Below are positions 42,094 to 50,803 of a stretch of 54,245 nt of DNA, piece after piece. The DNA comes from an uncultured Myxococcaceae bacterium (GTDB taxonomy: Bacteria > Myxococcota_A > Polyangia > Polyangiales > Ga0077539): assembly GCA_945952225.1 (NCBI GenBank), contig CAMFHP010000049.1, positions 1 through 54,245 on the forward strand, given 5' to 3'. The position numbers and the translations under genes are program-made. The notes below the pieces were generated by a model, which was given only the letters and a program-made list of their open reading frames with translations, did not search any database and was not told the origin of the DNA. Each line of letters begins with the position of its first letter. Position 1 is the first letter of the stretch.

Positions 42094-42144
42094 CACGTCA
42101 GTGCACTTTCGTAACACCCGCACCCCGTGTTACGAGTTCTGCAC
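42089..42144. promoter_or_regulatory. Nested inverted repeat upstream of the TonB-dependent receptor gene
   Basis: CGTAACAC occurs at 42089-42096 and 42110-42117, and its exact reverse complement GTGTTACG at 42127-42134, giving a perfect 8-base dyad with a 9-base centre. Outside it, GTGCA (42101-42105) pairs with TGCAC (42140-42144), so the dyad is nested in a larger one. It sits just before the receptor start at 42147, where a repressor would act. No known consensus (Fur, Zur, CueR type) matches clearly. Confidence 0.7.
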
Positions 42145-42146
42145 TC

Positions 42147-44201
42147 GTGTCACGGATCGTTCTCCCCTGCTCTCTGCTCGTTGCGGCGCTGCTGGCGTCG
42201 GCCTCGGCGCATGGGCAGGCGGAGGGTGACGGCGGGGCCGCGGGCGAGGCCACGGTGCGGGCGTCTACGCCCCCGCGCGGCGCGTCGGATTTCACGGTGG
42301 ATCCGTCGACGGTGCGCGCGGTGCCGCGGGGCTCGGCGGCGGAGCTGTTGACGCTGGCGCCGGGCATCCTGCTCGCGCAGCACGGCGGCGAGGGAAAGGC
42401 GCACCAGATCTTTCTCCGCGGCTTCGACGCGCAGCACGGGCAGGACGTGGAGTTCACCGTGGGCGGCCTCCCGGTGAACGAGGTCTCGAACGTTCACGGC
42501 CAGGGCTACGCGGATCTCAACTTCGTGATTCCCGAGGTGGTCGATCGGCTGCGCGTGCTCGAAGGGCCCTTCGATCCGCGGCAGGGAGACTTCGCCGTCG
42601 CGGGCTCGGCGCGCTTCGACCTCGGCGTGGGCGAGCGCGGCACCACGCTGCGGGCCTCGTACGGGATGTTCAACACGGCCCGCGCGCTGGCCCTCGTCGC
42701 GCCCCGCGGGATGCGCCGCGAGACCTTTCTCGCCGCGGAGTTCGCGCGCTCCGACGGCTTCGGCGAGCACCGCGCGTCGTCGCGGGCGGCGGCGATGGGG
42801 CAGTACCTCCATCCCCTCGCGAGCGGGGCCACGCTGCGCGCGCTGGCCTTCTCGTACGCGGCGCGCTTCGACAGCGCGGGCGTCGTGCGCGAAGACGACC
42901 TCCAACGCGGACGCGATTTCTTCGCCTCGTACGACCCCTCACAGGGAGGCTTCTCCTCACGGCACGGGCTCGTCGTCGAGGTGGTGGTTCCGCATGGGCG
43001 AGGCCGCACGACGGGGAGCGCGTTCGCCTCGCTGCGCGACCTCGTGGTGCGCGAGAACTTCACGGGCTTTGCGCTCGACGCGCGCGGCGACGGCTACGAG
43101 CAGCGCTACACCGCGGGCACCGTCGGGCTCACGGCCTCGCACCGCGACGCCTTCGATCTCTTCGGCCGCGCGCAGTGGTGGGAGTGCGGGCTCACCGCGC
43201 GCCACGACGTCACCACGCAGGGCATGGACCGCGTGCGCTTCGCCGACGGCGCGCCCTACGACACGCCCGTCGACGCCGACGTGAACGCCACCGACGTGGG
43301 CGCATACGCCGACCTGGAGCTTCGCCCGTGGTCGCGGTTCACGGTGCGCGGCGGTGTGCGTGCCGACGCGCTCGCGTACCAGATCGACGACCGACGGCCG
43401 CGCGAGCGGGGCTCGTCGGTGCTGCGCGGACGACGCGAGGCGCAGGGGGTTCAGGTCGGTCCGCGGGTGACGATCGAGGTCGATCTGGGCCGCGGGTTCT
43501 CGCTGCATGGCGCGTACGGCAAGGGCTTCCGTTCGCCGCAGGCGCTCTCGCTCGGCGCGGGCGAAGAGGCTCCCTTCGCGACGGTGCACGCGGGCGAGGT
43601 GGGCGCACGGTTTCGCGCGTGGTTCGGCAGCGCGGCGGCGGCGGCCTTCGCCACACACGTCGACCGCGACCTGGTGTTCGTGCCCGAGCTCGGACAGAAC
43701 GTGGTCAACGAATCGAGCGCGGCCACCACGCGTGTGGGCGCTTCGCTCCTCGTGCGCGCCACGCCCCTGCGCGGCCTCGACGTGACCGTGAGCGGCACGT
43801 GGACGCGCGCCACCTACGACGCCAACGGGCTCCGCGTGCCGTACGTTCCGCCGCTCGTGGGGCGCCTCGATGCCGCGTGGAGCCGCGCGCTCACCGAGCT
43901 CGCCGCGAAGCCCCTCACGCTCTCCGTGGGGCTCGGCGCATCGGCATTGGGAGAGCGTCCGTTGCCCTTCAGCGAGTGGTCGCCCGCGCGCCTCGTGCTC
44001 GACGCCGCGACCTCGCTGCGATGGGGCGCGGTGGAGCTCGGCGTCTCCGCGCGCAACCTCACCGACGCCCGCTGGCGCGATGGCGTCTTCGCGTACGCGT
44101 CGAACTTCGATCCGACGACGCCGGGCAGCCTCGTGCCCGTGCAGCACTTCACCGCGGGCCGTCCGCTCACGGTGCTCACCACGGTGACCCTCTTTCTCTA
44201 G
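42147..44201 (+). CDS. TonB-dependent outer-membrane receptor
   Basis: From GTG 42147 there are 684 residues. A signal peptide (SRIVLPCSLLVAALLASASA) is followed by a plug domain (about 35-155: GSAAELLTLAPGILLAQHGGEGKAHQIFLRGFDAQHG, VGGLPVNEVSNVHGQGYADLNFVIPE, LRVLEGPFDPRQGDFAVAGSARF). The rest is a 22-strand-type barrel rich in alternating strands. The C-terminus ends VTLFL. Substrate is unknown. The plug's LRGFDAQHGQD pattern belongs to a receptor group I associate with myxobacteria. The next two genes encode lipoproteins, which may be surface partners for the same ligand. Confidence 0.88.
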   Translation: MSRIVLPCSLLVAALLASASAHGQAEGDGGAAGEATVRASTPPRGASDFTVDPSTVRAVPRGSAAELLTLAPGILLAQHGGEGKAHQIFLRGFDAQHGQDVEFTVGGLPVNEVSNVHGQGYADLNFVIPEVVDRLRVLEGPFDPRQGDFAVAGSARFDLGVGERGTTLRASYGMFNTARALALVAPRGMRRETFLAAEFARSDGFGEHRASSRAAAMGQYLHPLASGATLRALAFSYAARFDSAGVVREDDLQRGRDFFASYDPSQGGFSSRHGLVVEVVVPHGRGRTTGSAFASLRDLVVRENFTGFALDARGDGYEQRYTAGTVGLTASHRDAFDLFGRAQWWECGLTARHDVTTQGMDRVRFADGAPYDTPVDADVNATDVGAYADLELRPWSRFTVRGGVRADALAYQIDDRRPRERGSSVLRGRREAQGVQVGPRVTIEVDLGRGFSLHGAYGKGFRSPQALSLGAGEEAPFATVHAGEVGARFRAWFGSAAAAAFATHVDRDLVFVPELGQNVVNESSAATTRVGASLLVRATPLRGLDVTVSGTWTRATYDANGLRVPYVPPLVGRLDAAWSRALTELAAKPLTLSVGLGASALGERPLPFSEWSPARLVLDAATSLRWGAVELGVSARNLTDARWRDGVFAYASNFDPTTPGSLVPVQHFTAGRPLTVLTTVTLFL

Positions 44202-44210
44202 GTGCGCGCG

Positions 44211-44990
44211 ATGCGTGTGTCGCTGCGATTGGATGTGTGGCTCCCCGCGCTCGCCGCGATGCTCTCGGTGGCGACGGTGCAGTGCGGCGACGACCTCTCG
44301 ACGGGCCGCGCGCGCGTGGCCTTCGACGTGTGGGCGCAGGGCGTGAACCCCGTGGCCGACACCTCGCTCGGGTGGCGCGTGCGCGTCGAGCAGGCGGCCG
44401 TCGCGATCGGTCCGTTGCGCTGGTACGAAGGCGCGCCCCTCTTCGGCGTACGGCGCATCCTGCGGGCGCTCTCGGGCACCGCGTGGGCGCATCCCGGGCA
44501 CTACGTTCCGGGCGGCGCGATGGCCGACGTCACGCAGCGCGTGGTGGTCGATCTCACGGGCGCGCGGGCCTTCGTGGGACGCGCCGAGGGCGTATCGGGC
44601 GCGGTGCAGTCGGCGCACGTCGAACTGCGTCCCGATGGCGGTGATCTCGGCCCTGCGCGCGCGCTCCTCCGCGGAGGAACGCTCTCGCTCCGCGGCACGG
44701 CCACGCGCGGCGACCGCACGGTGCGCTTCGAAGCGTCGCCGACGTTGAACGTGAGCGTCGAGGGCATTCCCGCGCGGGCCGAGAACAACGGCTCGCCGGG
44801 CGCGTGGGTGCTCTCCGTCGACCTCGCGCGCTGGGTCGATCGCGCGGACTTCTCCACGCTGCCGATGACCGACGGGTACGCGCCCTTCGGCGACGACTCG
44901 CAGCCTGCGAGCGCGCTCTACCGCGGGGCCACCACGGGGGCCGCGTACCGCTTCGACTGGTCACCCTCTGCCGCCGATGCCGGGCGCTGA
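44211..44990 (+). CDS. Lipoprotein associated with the TonB receptor (first)
   Basis: From ATG 44211, ten bases after the receptor stop, there are 259 residues. The lipobox is ATVQC. The mature protein is mostly beta strand, with FDVWAQGVNP, GWRVRVEQAAVAIGPLRWYEG and a conspicuous WAHPGHYVPGGAMADV segment whose His residues could bind a metal. The C-terminal part has strands with LSLRGTATRGDRTVRF and WVLSVDLARWVDRADFSTLP. I do not recognise a family. The position and the next lipoprotein suggest a ligand-capture pair working with the receptor, which is inference. An in-frame GTG at 44202 is an alternative start. Confidence 0.72.
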   Translation: MRVSLRLDVWLPALAAMLSVATVQCGDDLSTGRARVAFDVWAQGVNPVADTSLGWRVRVEQAAVAIGPLRWYEGAPLFGVRRILRALSGTAWAHPGHYVPGGAMADVTQRVVVDLTGARAFVGRAEGVSGAVQSAHVELRPDGGDLGPARALLRGGTLSLRGTATRGDRTVRFEASPTLNVSVEGIPARAENNGSPGAWVLSVDLARWVDRADFSTLPMTDGYAPFGDDSQPASALYRGATTGAAYRFDWSPSAADAGR

Positions 44991-45008
44991 AATCGGGCTT
45001 CACACACC

Positions 45009-45845
45009 ATGAAGTACACCTTCAAGCTCCTCGCGCTCGCGGCCCTCGTCGGGTGCGCGGGCGACGGCTCCATCGACGCCTCGATCTGGGGCGAGGACTA
45101 CATCGAACAGGGCATTCCCGCGGCCACGAGTGCCGCGCCCGAGGGCTTCGAAAACGGCTGGAGCGTGCGGTACACGAAGTTCCTCGTGAACGTGGGCGCG
45201 CTCACCGTGGCGGCCTCCGACGGAACGCCCGGCGGGTCGCTCCCCGCGGTGCGCGTCTACGACCTCCACACGCTGCGAGGTCCGCTCGCCCTGGGCACGC
45301 TCTCGGGCCTCTCGCCCGTGCGCTACGACACCGTGAGCTACCGCATGGAGCCCGCGGGTGACGCCGCCACGGCGGGCAACGCAACGGCCGCCGACGTGGC
45401 CCTCATGCGCGCGAGCCGCTACGCGATCTACGTCGAGGGCGAGGGAACGCGCATGGGCACCACGGTGCGCTTTCGCTGGGGCTTCGGCGGCACCGTGGCC
45501 TTTGAACAGTGCCATTCGAGCGAGACCGAGGTGGGCGTGGCCGTGCCTTCGGGTGGTGTCGGGCGCGCGCAGATCACCGTGCACGGCGACCATCTCTTCT
45601 ACGACGACCTGCAATCGCCGACGGCCAGGCTGCGCTTCGACCTCATCGCGAGCGCCGATGCGAACCGCGACGGCGAGGTCACCCTCGACGAGCTCGCGGC
45701 CGTCGACCTCACCACCGCGCCGCGCGGACAGTACGGCGTGGGCTCACGGGGCGATGTGCTGAACCTCCGCCAGTTCGTGACCACGCTCGTCGCGACGGTG
45801 GGTCACTTCAACGGCGAGGGGCACTGCGAAGAGCGGCGGATGTGA
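45009..45845 (+). CDS. Lipoprotein with an EF-hand-like loop (second, receptor operon)
   Basis: These 278 residues have lipobox LVGC. The mature part contains AIYVEGEGTRMGTTVRFRWGFGGTVAFEQC, then ITVHGDHLFYDDL with clustered His and Asp, then DANRDGEVTLDE, which fits the 12-residue EF-hand loop (Asp1, Asn3, Asp5, Gly6, Glu12). The C-terminus GHFNGEGHC adds two more His and a Cys. Metal binding is therefore likely. It begins 18 bases after the previous lipoprotein. Family not recognised. It converges with the MYXO-CTERM protease gene 12 bases after its stop. Confidence 0.76.
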   Translation: MKYTFKLLALAALVGCAGDGSIDASIWGEDYIEQGIPAATSAAPEGFENGWSVRYTKFLVNVGALTVAASDGTPGGSLPAVRVYDLHTLRGPLALGTLSGLSPVRYDTVSYRMEPAGDAATAGNATAADVALMRASRYAIYVEGEGTRMGTTVRFRWGFGGTVAFEQCHSSETEVGVAVPSGGVGRAQITVHGDHLFYDDLQSPTARLRFDLIASADANRDGEVTLDELAAVDLTTAPRGQYGVGSRGDVLNLRQFVTTLVATVGHFNGEGHCEERRM

Positions 45846-45857
45846 GGGGCTGAGGGT

Positions 45858-47141
45858 TCAGCGCGCGCGGCGGCGCACGAGGGCGAGGCCGAGGAGCGCG
45901 AAGGCCCACGCGGGCACGGCGCCCGACGAGCCCACACGACCGGCGTTGCAGCTCCCGCTCGCGGTGCCCGTGGAGGGCGTCGTGGGGCGCGGCGCGGCGT
46001 CGGCGGCGCCCGTGTCGACGGCCGCATCGTCGGAGGCGTCGGCGGTCGCCGCATCGGGCGTGGAGGCGTCGGCGGGCGGAGGCGGAGGCGCGACGGCGGG
46101 GTCGTGGATGCAGTGCGTGCCCGTGTCGTCGCAGATCCATCCGTCGGGGCACGAGGCGCAGTCGGTGACGGTGCACTCGCGCGCGCGGCCCGTGGGCATG
46201 CACGACAGCGCCGTGTCGCACTGCGCGTCGCTCGAACACGCGGTGCCCACCTCACCTTCGGCGGGCGTCGGCGGCGTCACCCACGTCGGCGCGGTGTAGC
46301 CGCCGAGCATCGCGGCGCGTGCGGCCTGCGCGCGGATCCACTCGGAGTACGAGTCGACGCGGGTGTAGATCGGCGAGTCGCAGTTGTTCGCGCCGCGCGA
46401 GAGCACGCCGAAGACCTCGCCGAGCTGGTCGATCGCGGGGCCGCCGGAGTCGCCGTGGCAGGTGCCCGTGTCGGCGAGCCACTCGCTCTCTTCCATCACG
46501 GTGATGCCGCGGGTGACCGCGCGGCCCACGTACACGACGGAGAGCCCGTCGCGCATGCGGCGGCGTCCTGCGCCCGCGCCGGCGGCGTTGGTGGCGCCGT
46601 AGCCGCTCGCGGTGAAGGTCTCCATCGTGCGCGGCGCGAGGTCGAGGCGGGGACGAATGAGCGGCACCGAGGTGATGGGCGTCGCGAGGCGCAGCAGCGC
46701 GATGTCACGGCCGCAGAAGCGCACGTTCGTCGAGTCGGGCGGCACCACCACCTCGGCCACGCGGGTGTAGGCGCTGCGCACGCCGATCTGCGGGTCGGTG
46801 GTGACGTAGAACACGTTGGAATTGAAGGGCGCCTGCGTCTGCGTCGCCGTGCGCGCCACGCCGCTGATCGTCGCGTCGGAGCAGAGGATGCCCGTCGCGT
46901 CGACGGGCGACACGCAGTGCCGCGCGGTGAGCACGAGGTTCGGCGCGATGAGCGAGCCCGTGCAGCTCGCGACGCCCTCGCTCGTGAAGATGGTCATGCC
47001 CACGACGTTGGTGTGCACCGTGTCGTCTTCGCCGCCCGAGATGCCCTGGCGCGCCTGCGTGAGCTCGGAGACGGGCGCGCACGCGGCCAGCAGCGCGAGC
47101 GAGAGGAGGGACCGGGCGGCGTTGCGCGTCGTGACGACCAT
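45858..47141 (-). CDS. Secreted trypsin-like serine protease with MYXO-CTERM tail
   Basis: From ATG 47141 (427 residues), with a strong GGAGG ribosome site 10 bases upstream. A lipoprotein-like signal ends LLAAC. The S1 protease domain (about 33-270) has the triad His in LTARHC, Asp in CGRDIALLRL and Ser in GTCHGDSGGP. The N-terminus ISGGEDD resembles a zymogen activation site. A Cys-rich module follows (ACSSDAQCDTALSC, CASCPDGWICDDTG), then an Asp/Ala/Pro linker. It ends in CNAGRVGSSG, a hydrophobic helix and RRRAR, the MYXO-CTERM pattern for sorting and surface anchoring. Trypsin-like specificity is plausible. Confidence 0.92.
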   Translation of the reverse strand: MVVTTRNAARSLLSLALLAACAPVSELTQARQGISGGEDDTVHTNVVGMTIFTSEGVASCTGSLIAPNLVLTARHCVSPVDATGILCSDATISGVARTATQTQAPFNSNVFYVTTDPQIGVRSAYTRVAEVVVPPDSTNVRFCGRDIALLRLATPITSVPLIRPRLDLAPRTMETFTASGYGATNAAGAGAGRRRMRDGLSVVYVGRAVTRGITVMEESEWLADTGTCHGDSGGPAIDQLGEVFGVLSRGANNCDSPIYTRVDSYSEWIRAQAARAAMLGGYTAPTWVTPPTPAEGEVGTACSSDAQCDTALSCMPTGRARECTVTDCASCPDGWICDDTGTHCIHDPAVAPPPPPADASTPDAATADASDDAAVDTGAADAAPRPTTPSTGTASGSCNAGRVGSSGAVPAWAFALLGLALVRRRAR

Positions 47142-47327
47142 CGATGTACTTCCTCCGAAGCGGTGGGGCCGCGCTCCGTCGCGCGACGCACCGTCGGCGG
47201 GGACCCTACACAGCATCACGCAGCGCGTGGAAGGGCTGTACACCGCGGAAGTTGTGTCTCACGCGGGCCGTGAAGTTTGCGTTGCACCGCGGTGTTGCGA
47301 CGCGCGGTCGCAGCCCGAGCGCGGCGC

Positions 47328-48818
47328 TCAGTTGCCTGTCGGAAACGCGCGCAGCGACAGGTCGAGGCGCAGCGGAACCTCATCGCGCACGTCTGCCGCG
47401 GGCATCGCCATCAGCGCAGCGCGCAGCGGGTCGAGGAGCGCAGGCGCCGACGCGCCACGCCACGCCACGTCGACCTTCGGCGCGCGGAAGGGCACCAGCG
47501 TGAGCTGCACCGCGAGAGACACAGGCGCGCGTACGGGGTGCCGCGCAGCGAGGGACTCCACGGTGTCGTGCACGGCGCGGGTGATCGATGCGAGCGTGTC
47601 GGCGTCAACGCGGGCGCGCGTGTCGGCGTCGGAGAGCATGAGCACCACGCGGTCGAGCGTGGCGCGTCCGAGCGAGGGCGCGGCGGTGTCGGGCTCGTGG
47701 GTCTCCCATCCGCCCGCGGCGAGGAGCGCGGCGCCGGTGAAGGGATCTTCGAGGCTCGCGGGGCGCACCTTCACCGTGAAGGTCGCGCCGTCGGCGAGGG
47801 GCACCACGATGCGTCGCCCGTGTTCGAGCGCCTCGCGCACGCGGGCGAAGGTCGCGGGGGTGAGCACCACGGCGAGTCCGTCTTCGATGTGCCGCACGCG
47901 GTCGTCGTCGCCCGCGCCCACCAGCATCGCGAACGCGAAGCCGTAGCGTTGCGCCGTCGCCGAGCCCACGGCGTTGCCACCCGATGCGTCGGCGGGCCAC
48001 ACGTACTGCGCTTCGGCCGCGGGCGAGAGGTGCGTGTGGAGCACGAACGCGTCCTGCGTGGGGAGCTCGCGCCAGAGGGCGCAGAAGGTCTCTGCGGCCT
48101 CGTCGGGGAGCGAGAGCTCGTACGCGCGCTCGCCGATGCGTGTGGCCCGCGCGTCGCCTGCGCCCATGCGCGGACCGACGTTCTCGAGCACGCTCGCGCG
48201 CATCGCTTCACGGGTCAGCACGGGCGCGTCGCGCAGCTCCCACCAGTAGGGGAAGGGAAAGTGTCGCGCGCGCATCGCGAGTCGCCCGAGCACGCGCGCC
48301 GCGTGGCCCTCCTGCACGAGGTCGAACTCCTCGTCGTGGAGCAGCACCGCCGCGAGCATGGCCACCGATCCGCGCACGCCGGGGAGCTCACCGCCGCGGG
48401 CCCAGAGCACACCGAGCGTGCGTCCACCACCGAGCGCGGGCGAGCGGAACGCCGTGAAGCCGCCGAGCGCGGGCACACCATGCTCGTCGGCGCTCTCATC
48501 GACCGCGCGAAGGAGTGCGAGCGCGGCGCCCTGCGCGGCGTCGTCCCACGCGGCGGGCATCGACACGCGCACCTCGCTGCCGCCGCGGGATGCGAAGCCT
48601 TCGGAGACGAAGGTGCGCAGCGCCGTGGGCACGCCGCGGATCGCCACCGTGTGCACGTAGGCCCGCACGCGGAGGCGCGCGGTGAGGACGTACGCGTCGT
48701 CGCGTCCGCCCGGGCCGACCATCACGTCATCGCAGGGTGGCGGCGGGTTGCTCAGCGCCGCGACGGGGTCGGCGGAGCCGTGGATCCAGAGGTTCTTCCA
48801 CCAGTTGTTGGAGCTCAC
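47328..48818 (-). CDS. 496-residue protein of unknown function in the effector module
   Basis: I do not recognise this family. There is no signal peptide or clear membrane helix, so it is probably cytoplasmic. The first half has YVLTARLRVRAYVHT, RTFVSEGFASRGGSEVRVSM and ALGGFTAFRSPALGGGRTLG. The middle has HDEEFDLVQEGHAARVLGRL and FPFPYWWEL. The second half is rich in strands (VVPLADGATFTVKVRP) and ends in VPLRLDLSLRAFP. It is the last gene after the Eag chaperone, effector and candidate immunity genes, 66 bases behind the last. It could be a second immunity protein, a chaperone or an accessory factor. Confidence 0.68.
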   Translation of the reverse strand: MSSNNWWKNLWIHGSADPVAALSNPPPPCDDVMVGPGGRDDAYVLTARLRVRAYVHTVAIRGVPTALRTFVSEGFASRGGSEVRVSMPAAWDDAAQGAALALLRAVDESADEHGVPALGGFTAFRSPALGGGRTLGVLWARGGELPGVRGSVAMLAAVLLHDEEFDLVQEGHAARVLGRLAMRARHFPFPYWWELRDAPVLTREAMRASVLENVGPRMGAGDARATRIGERAYELSLPDEAAETFCALWRELPTQDAFVLHTHLSPAAEAQYVWPADASGGNAVGSATAQRYGFAFAMLVGAGDDDRVRHIEDGLAVVLTPATFARVREALEHGRRIVVPLADGATFTVKVRPASLEDPFTGAALLAAGGWETHEPDTAAPSLGRATLDRVVLMLSDADTRARVDADTLASITRAVHDTVESLAARHPVRAPVSLAVQLTLVPFRAPKVDVAWRGASAPALLDPLRAALMAMPAADVRDEVPLRLDLSLRAFPTGN

Positions 48819-48884
48819 GGAGGCGCACGGTACACGCCGCGCGCGCCGCGGCCAGCGATGCGTCCGACCCGTTGCGCGGAGCGG

Positions 48885-49334
48885 TCAGCCTTCGGCCATC
48901 GATGGCGGCGGAGGCATCGCGCCGTCGTAGAGATCGGACACGCCCCTCCACGTGATCACCACGTTGGCCTCGTCGTTCCGCGGGTCGTACTCGCAGCCGA
49001 CGGTGCCCCACTCGAACACGCGCGCGTCACCGAGCACACGCGCGAGCCACAGGGCGTGCTGCTCGTGCACCTGACGCTCGTCGACCTCGGCGGGATAGCG
49101 GAAGCGGAAGCTCACCTGCGCGAGGCGCTCGTACGCGAACACGAGGGTCATGATGACGGGGATGCCGTCGTCGAGAGAGGCCTCGGCGCGCAGCGTGGCG
49201 AAGGGGGGATTCATCACCACGGGGCGCAGCGCGCTCACAAGGGTCGTGGTGCGAAGCTGCCGCGCGTTCATGCCGCCTTCGAGGGTCACGCGGTCGGCGA
49301 GGCGAAGGAGTCCGTTCGAAGCGTCGATGCTCAT
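48885..49334 (-). CDS. Candidate immunity protein, ATGA-overlapped with the effector
   Basis: From ATG 49334 there are 149 residues. Its start overlaps the effector stop as ATGA, so the two are translationally coupled. It is soluble and strand-rich, with LEGGMNARQLRTTT, IPVIMTLVFAYERLAQVSFRFRYP and GCEYDPRNDEANVVITWRG, and ends PPPPSMAEG. I do not recognise a family. Small, coupled genes directly after type VI effectors usually encode the protein that protects the producer, so this is the first immunity candidate. An upstream in-frame start at 49406 would overlap the effector by 76 bases. Confidence 0.72.
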   Translation of the reverse strand: MSIDASNGLLRLADRVTLEGGMNARQLRTTTLVSALRPVVMNPPFATLRAEASLDDGIPVIMTLVFAYERLAQVSFRFRYPAEVDERQVHEQHALWLARVLGDARVFEWGTVGCEYDPRNDEANVVITWRGVSDLYDGAMPPPPSMAEG

Positions 49335-50791
49335 GGGCCACCGGGCGTGGGGTTCGTGATGCCCGCCGTCGAACCGATGCCCCGCGGTCCGAGGAAGGGG
49401 TTCCATTGTGTGGGCGGCGCGGCGTTGGGGTTGAAGCCCGGGAGGTTCGGCGAGGGCGGGAGCGTCACGTCGACGAAGCCGCCGTTCTCGACCACGGGCA
49501 CGATGTCACCGTTCTTGAAGCCCTCGGTGAACACCTGCTCCATGCCTCCGCGGCCGAACTGGGTGTTGGCCACCGTGGGTCCCTCGGCGATGGTGATGGG
49601 GTTCTTCACCTCGAACGCGCGGAGGTTGCCGCGGTAGCCGTAGGGATTGTCCGCGGAGAGGTACTGCGGCTTGTTGCCGGGCGCGATCTGGAGGCCCTGG
49701 TTGTAGGCCTCGCGCGTTCCCCCGTTGCGCACGAAGTCGTTGAACTGCCGCTCGCTCACGTAGTAGCCCGACGGCTCGCCCTTGTCGTTCACGAGGCCGT
49801 AGAGGCGCTCGCCCGGCGCCGCGGGTCGGTTCGCGAGGGGATCGATGCCGGGGTAGCGCCCGCTGCCCTGCCACGCAGCGGCCTGTGCGGCCGGCGATCC
49901 GGGGAGCTGCTCGCCCTTGATGATCCCGCGCGCGGAGTTCTGCCACGGGGTCGCGCCGCGCGTCGACGCGAGGTTCTCTCGCACGCCCGCGGGGCTGTTG
50001 CGCAGCGTGCCCTCCATGAACGTGCGCTCCATCGCCGCGAGGCGCGGGCTGCGCGCGAGGGCCACGTTCGCGCCCTTCGCGCCGAGCGCACCGCCCGCGA
50101 AGCTCCCGAGGAGGCCCGCGATCTTCTGCCCGTCTTCGCCGAAGCCCATGCGCGCCGCGGCCTCGGTGGCGAGGTATCCGCCCGCGATCGATCCCGCGAA
50201 GCTCAGCACCGCCGCGACGGGGCCCATGAGCACCACGGCCGACGCGAACCCGATGGCTGCCACCGCCGCGTGCCAGAACCACGGCACCTCACCTTCGAGC
50301 TCCATCGTGGTGACGGTCTCGCCGCCGATGAACACGTTGTGGGAGCCGTCTTCGATCTTGGCGCTGCACTGGATCTTGTCGGTCTTGCGCGAGGCGTGCT
50401 CGTCGTTGATGAACACCGTCGCGCTGCCCTGCGCGATCTTCTTGCCCTGGTGCCCCGGGATGCACACCGGCGGCGTGCCTCCGCACGACACAAAATCGAC
50501 GGTGGTGCGCGCGGCGAAGAGGTCGTTGGTGAACACGTCGTGGCTGCCGCTCGCGATGGCGCCCGACGTGATGCCCGGCACGAACGAGAGCGAGCCCACG
50601 ACCTCGCCGATGCCCGCGCCCGTGGCCGCCGCGCCGCCGATCACGGCGGCTGCGACGATGCCTCCGAGGCCGCCGGTGAGCACCACGAAGGCCCCGAGCG
50701 CGGCGCCCGCTGCGAGGCCGAGCAGCAGCCCCGCGAGCGCCGCGGAGTGCTCCACCGGGTCGGTGAACCGTGCGGCTTCGAGGTCGGGCAT
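49331..50791 (-). CDS. Type VI secretion PAAR effector with prePAAR motif and two membrane regions
   Basis: These 486 residues follow the layout of prePAAR effectors. AARFTDPVEH (6-15) fits the prePAAR motif AARxxDxxxH exactly. A first hydrophobic region (about 17-66) follows, then a PAAR-like domain (about 80-160: SGSHDVFTNDLFAARTT, ATVFINDEHASRKTD, DGSHNVFIGG) that would cap the VgrG spike. A second hydrophobic region (about 168-230) precedes a C-terminal region of about 250 residues. No Rhs shell is present, which fits the class with two membrane regions, as in Tse6. The toxin domain ends with EVKNPITIAEGPTVANTQFG-type sequence and is unassigned. A GAGGGAG ribosome site supports the start. 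Confidence 0.88.
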   Translation of the reverse strand: MPDLEAARFTDPVEHSAALAGLLLGLAAGAALGAFVVLTGGLGGIVAAAVIGGAAATGAGIGEVVGSLSFVPGITSGAIASGSHDVFTNDLFAARTTVDFVSCGGTPPVCIPGHQGKKIAQGSATVFINDEHASRKTDKIQCSAKIEDGSHNVFIGGETVTTMELEGEVPWFWHAAVAAIGFASAVVLMGPVAAVLSFAGSIAGGYLATEAAARMGFGEDGQKIAGLLGSFAGGALGAKGANVALARSPRLAAMERTFMEGTLRNSPAGVRENLASTRGATPWQNSARGIIKGEQLPGSPAAQAAAWQGSGRYPGIDPLANRPAAPGERLYGLVNDKGEPSGYYVSERQFNDFVRNGGTREAYNQGLQIAPGNKPQYLSADNPYGYRGNLRAFEVKNPITIAEGPTVANTQFGRGGMEQVFTEGFKNGDIVPVVENGGFVDVTLPPSPNLPGFNPNAAPPTQWNPFLGPRGIGSTAGITNPTPGGP

Positions 50792-50803
50792 CGCGGCGCT
50801 CCC

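Noticed and set aside
47285..47294. CACCGCGGTG palindrome between the protease and the effector module
   Set aside because: It is a single 10-base palindrome in GC-rich DNA with no second copy or promoter context, too weak to list as a site.
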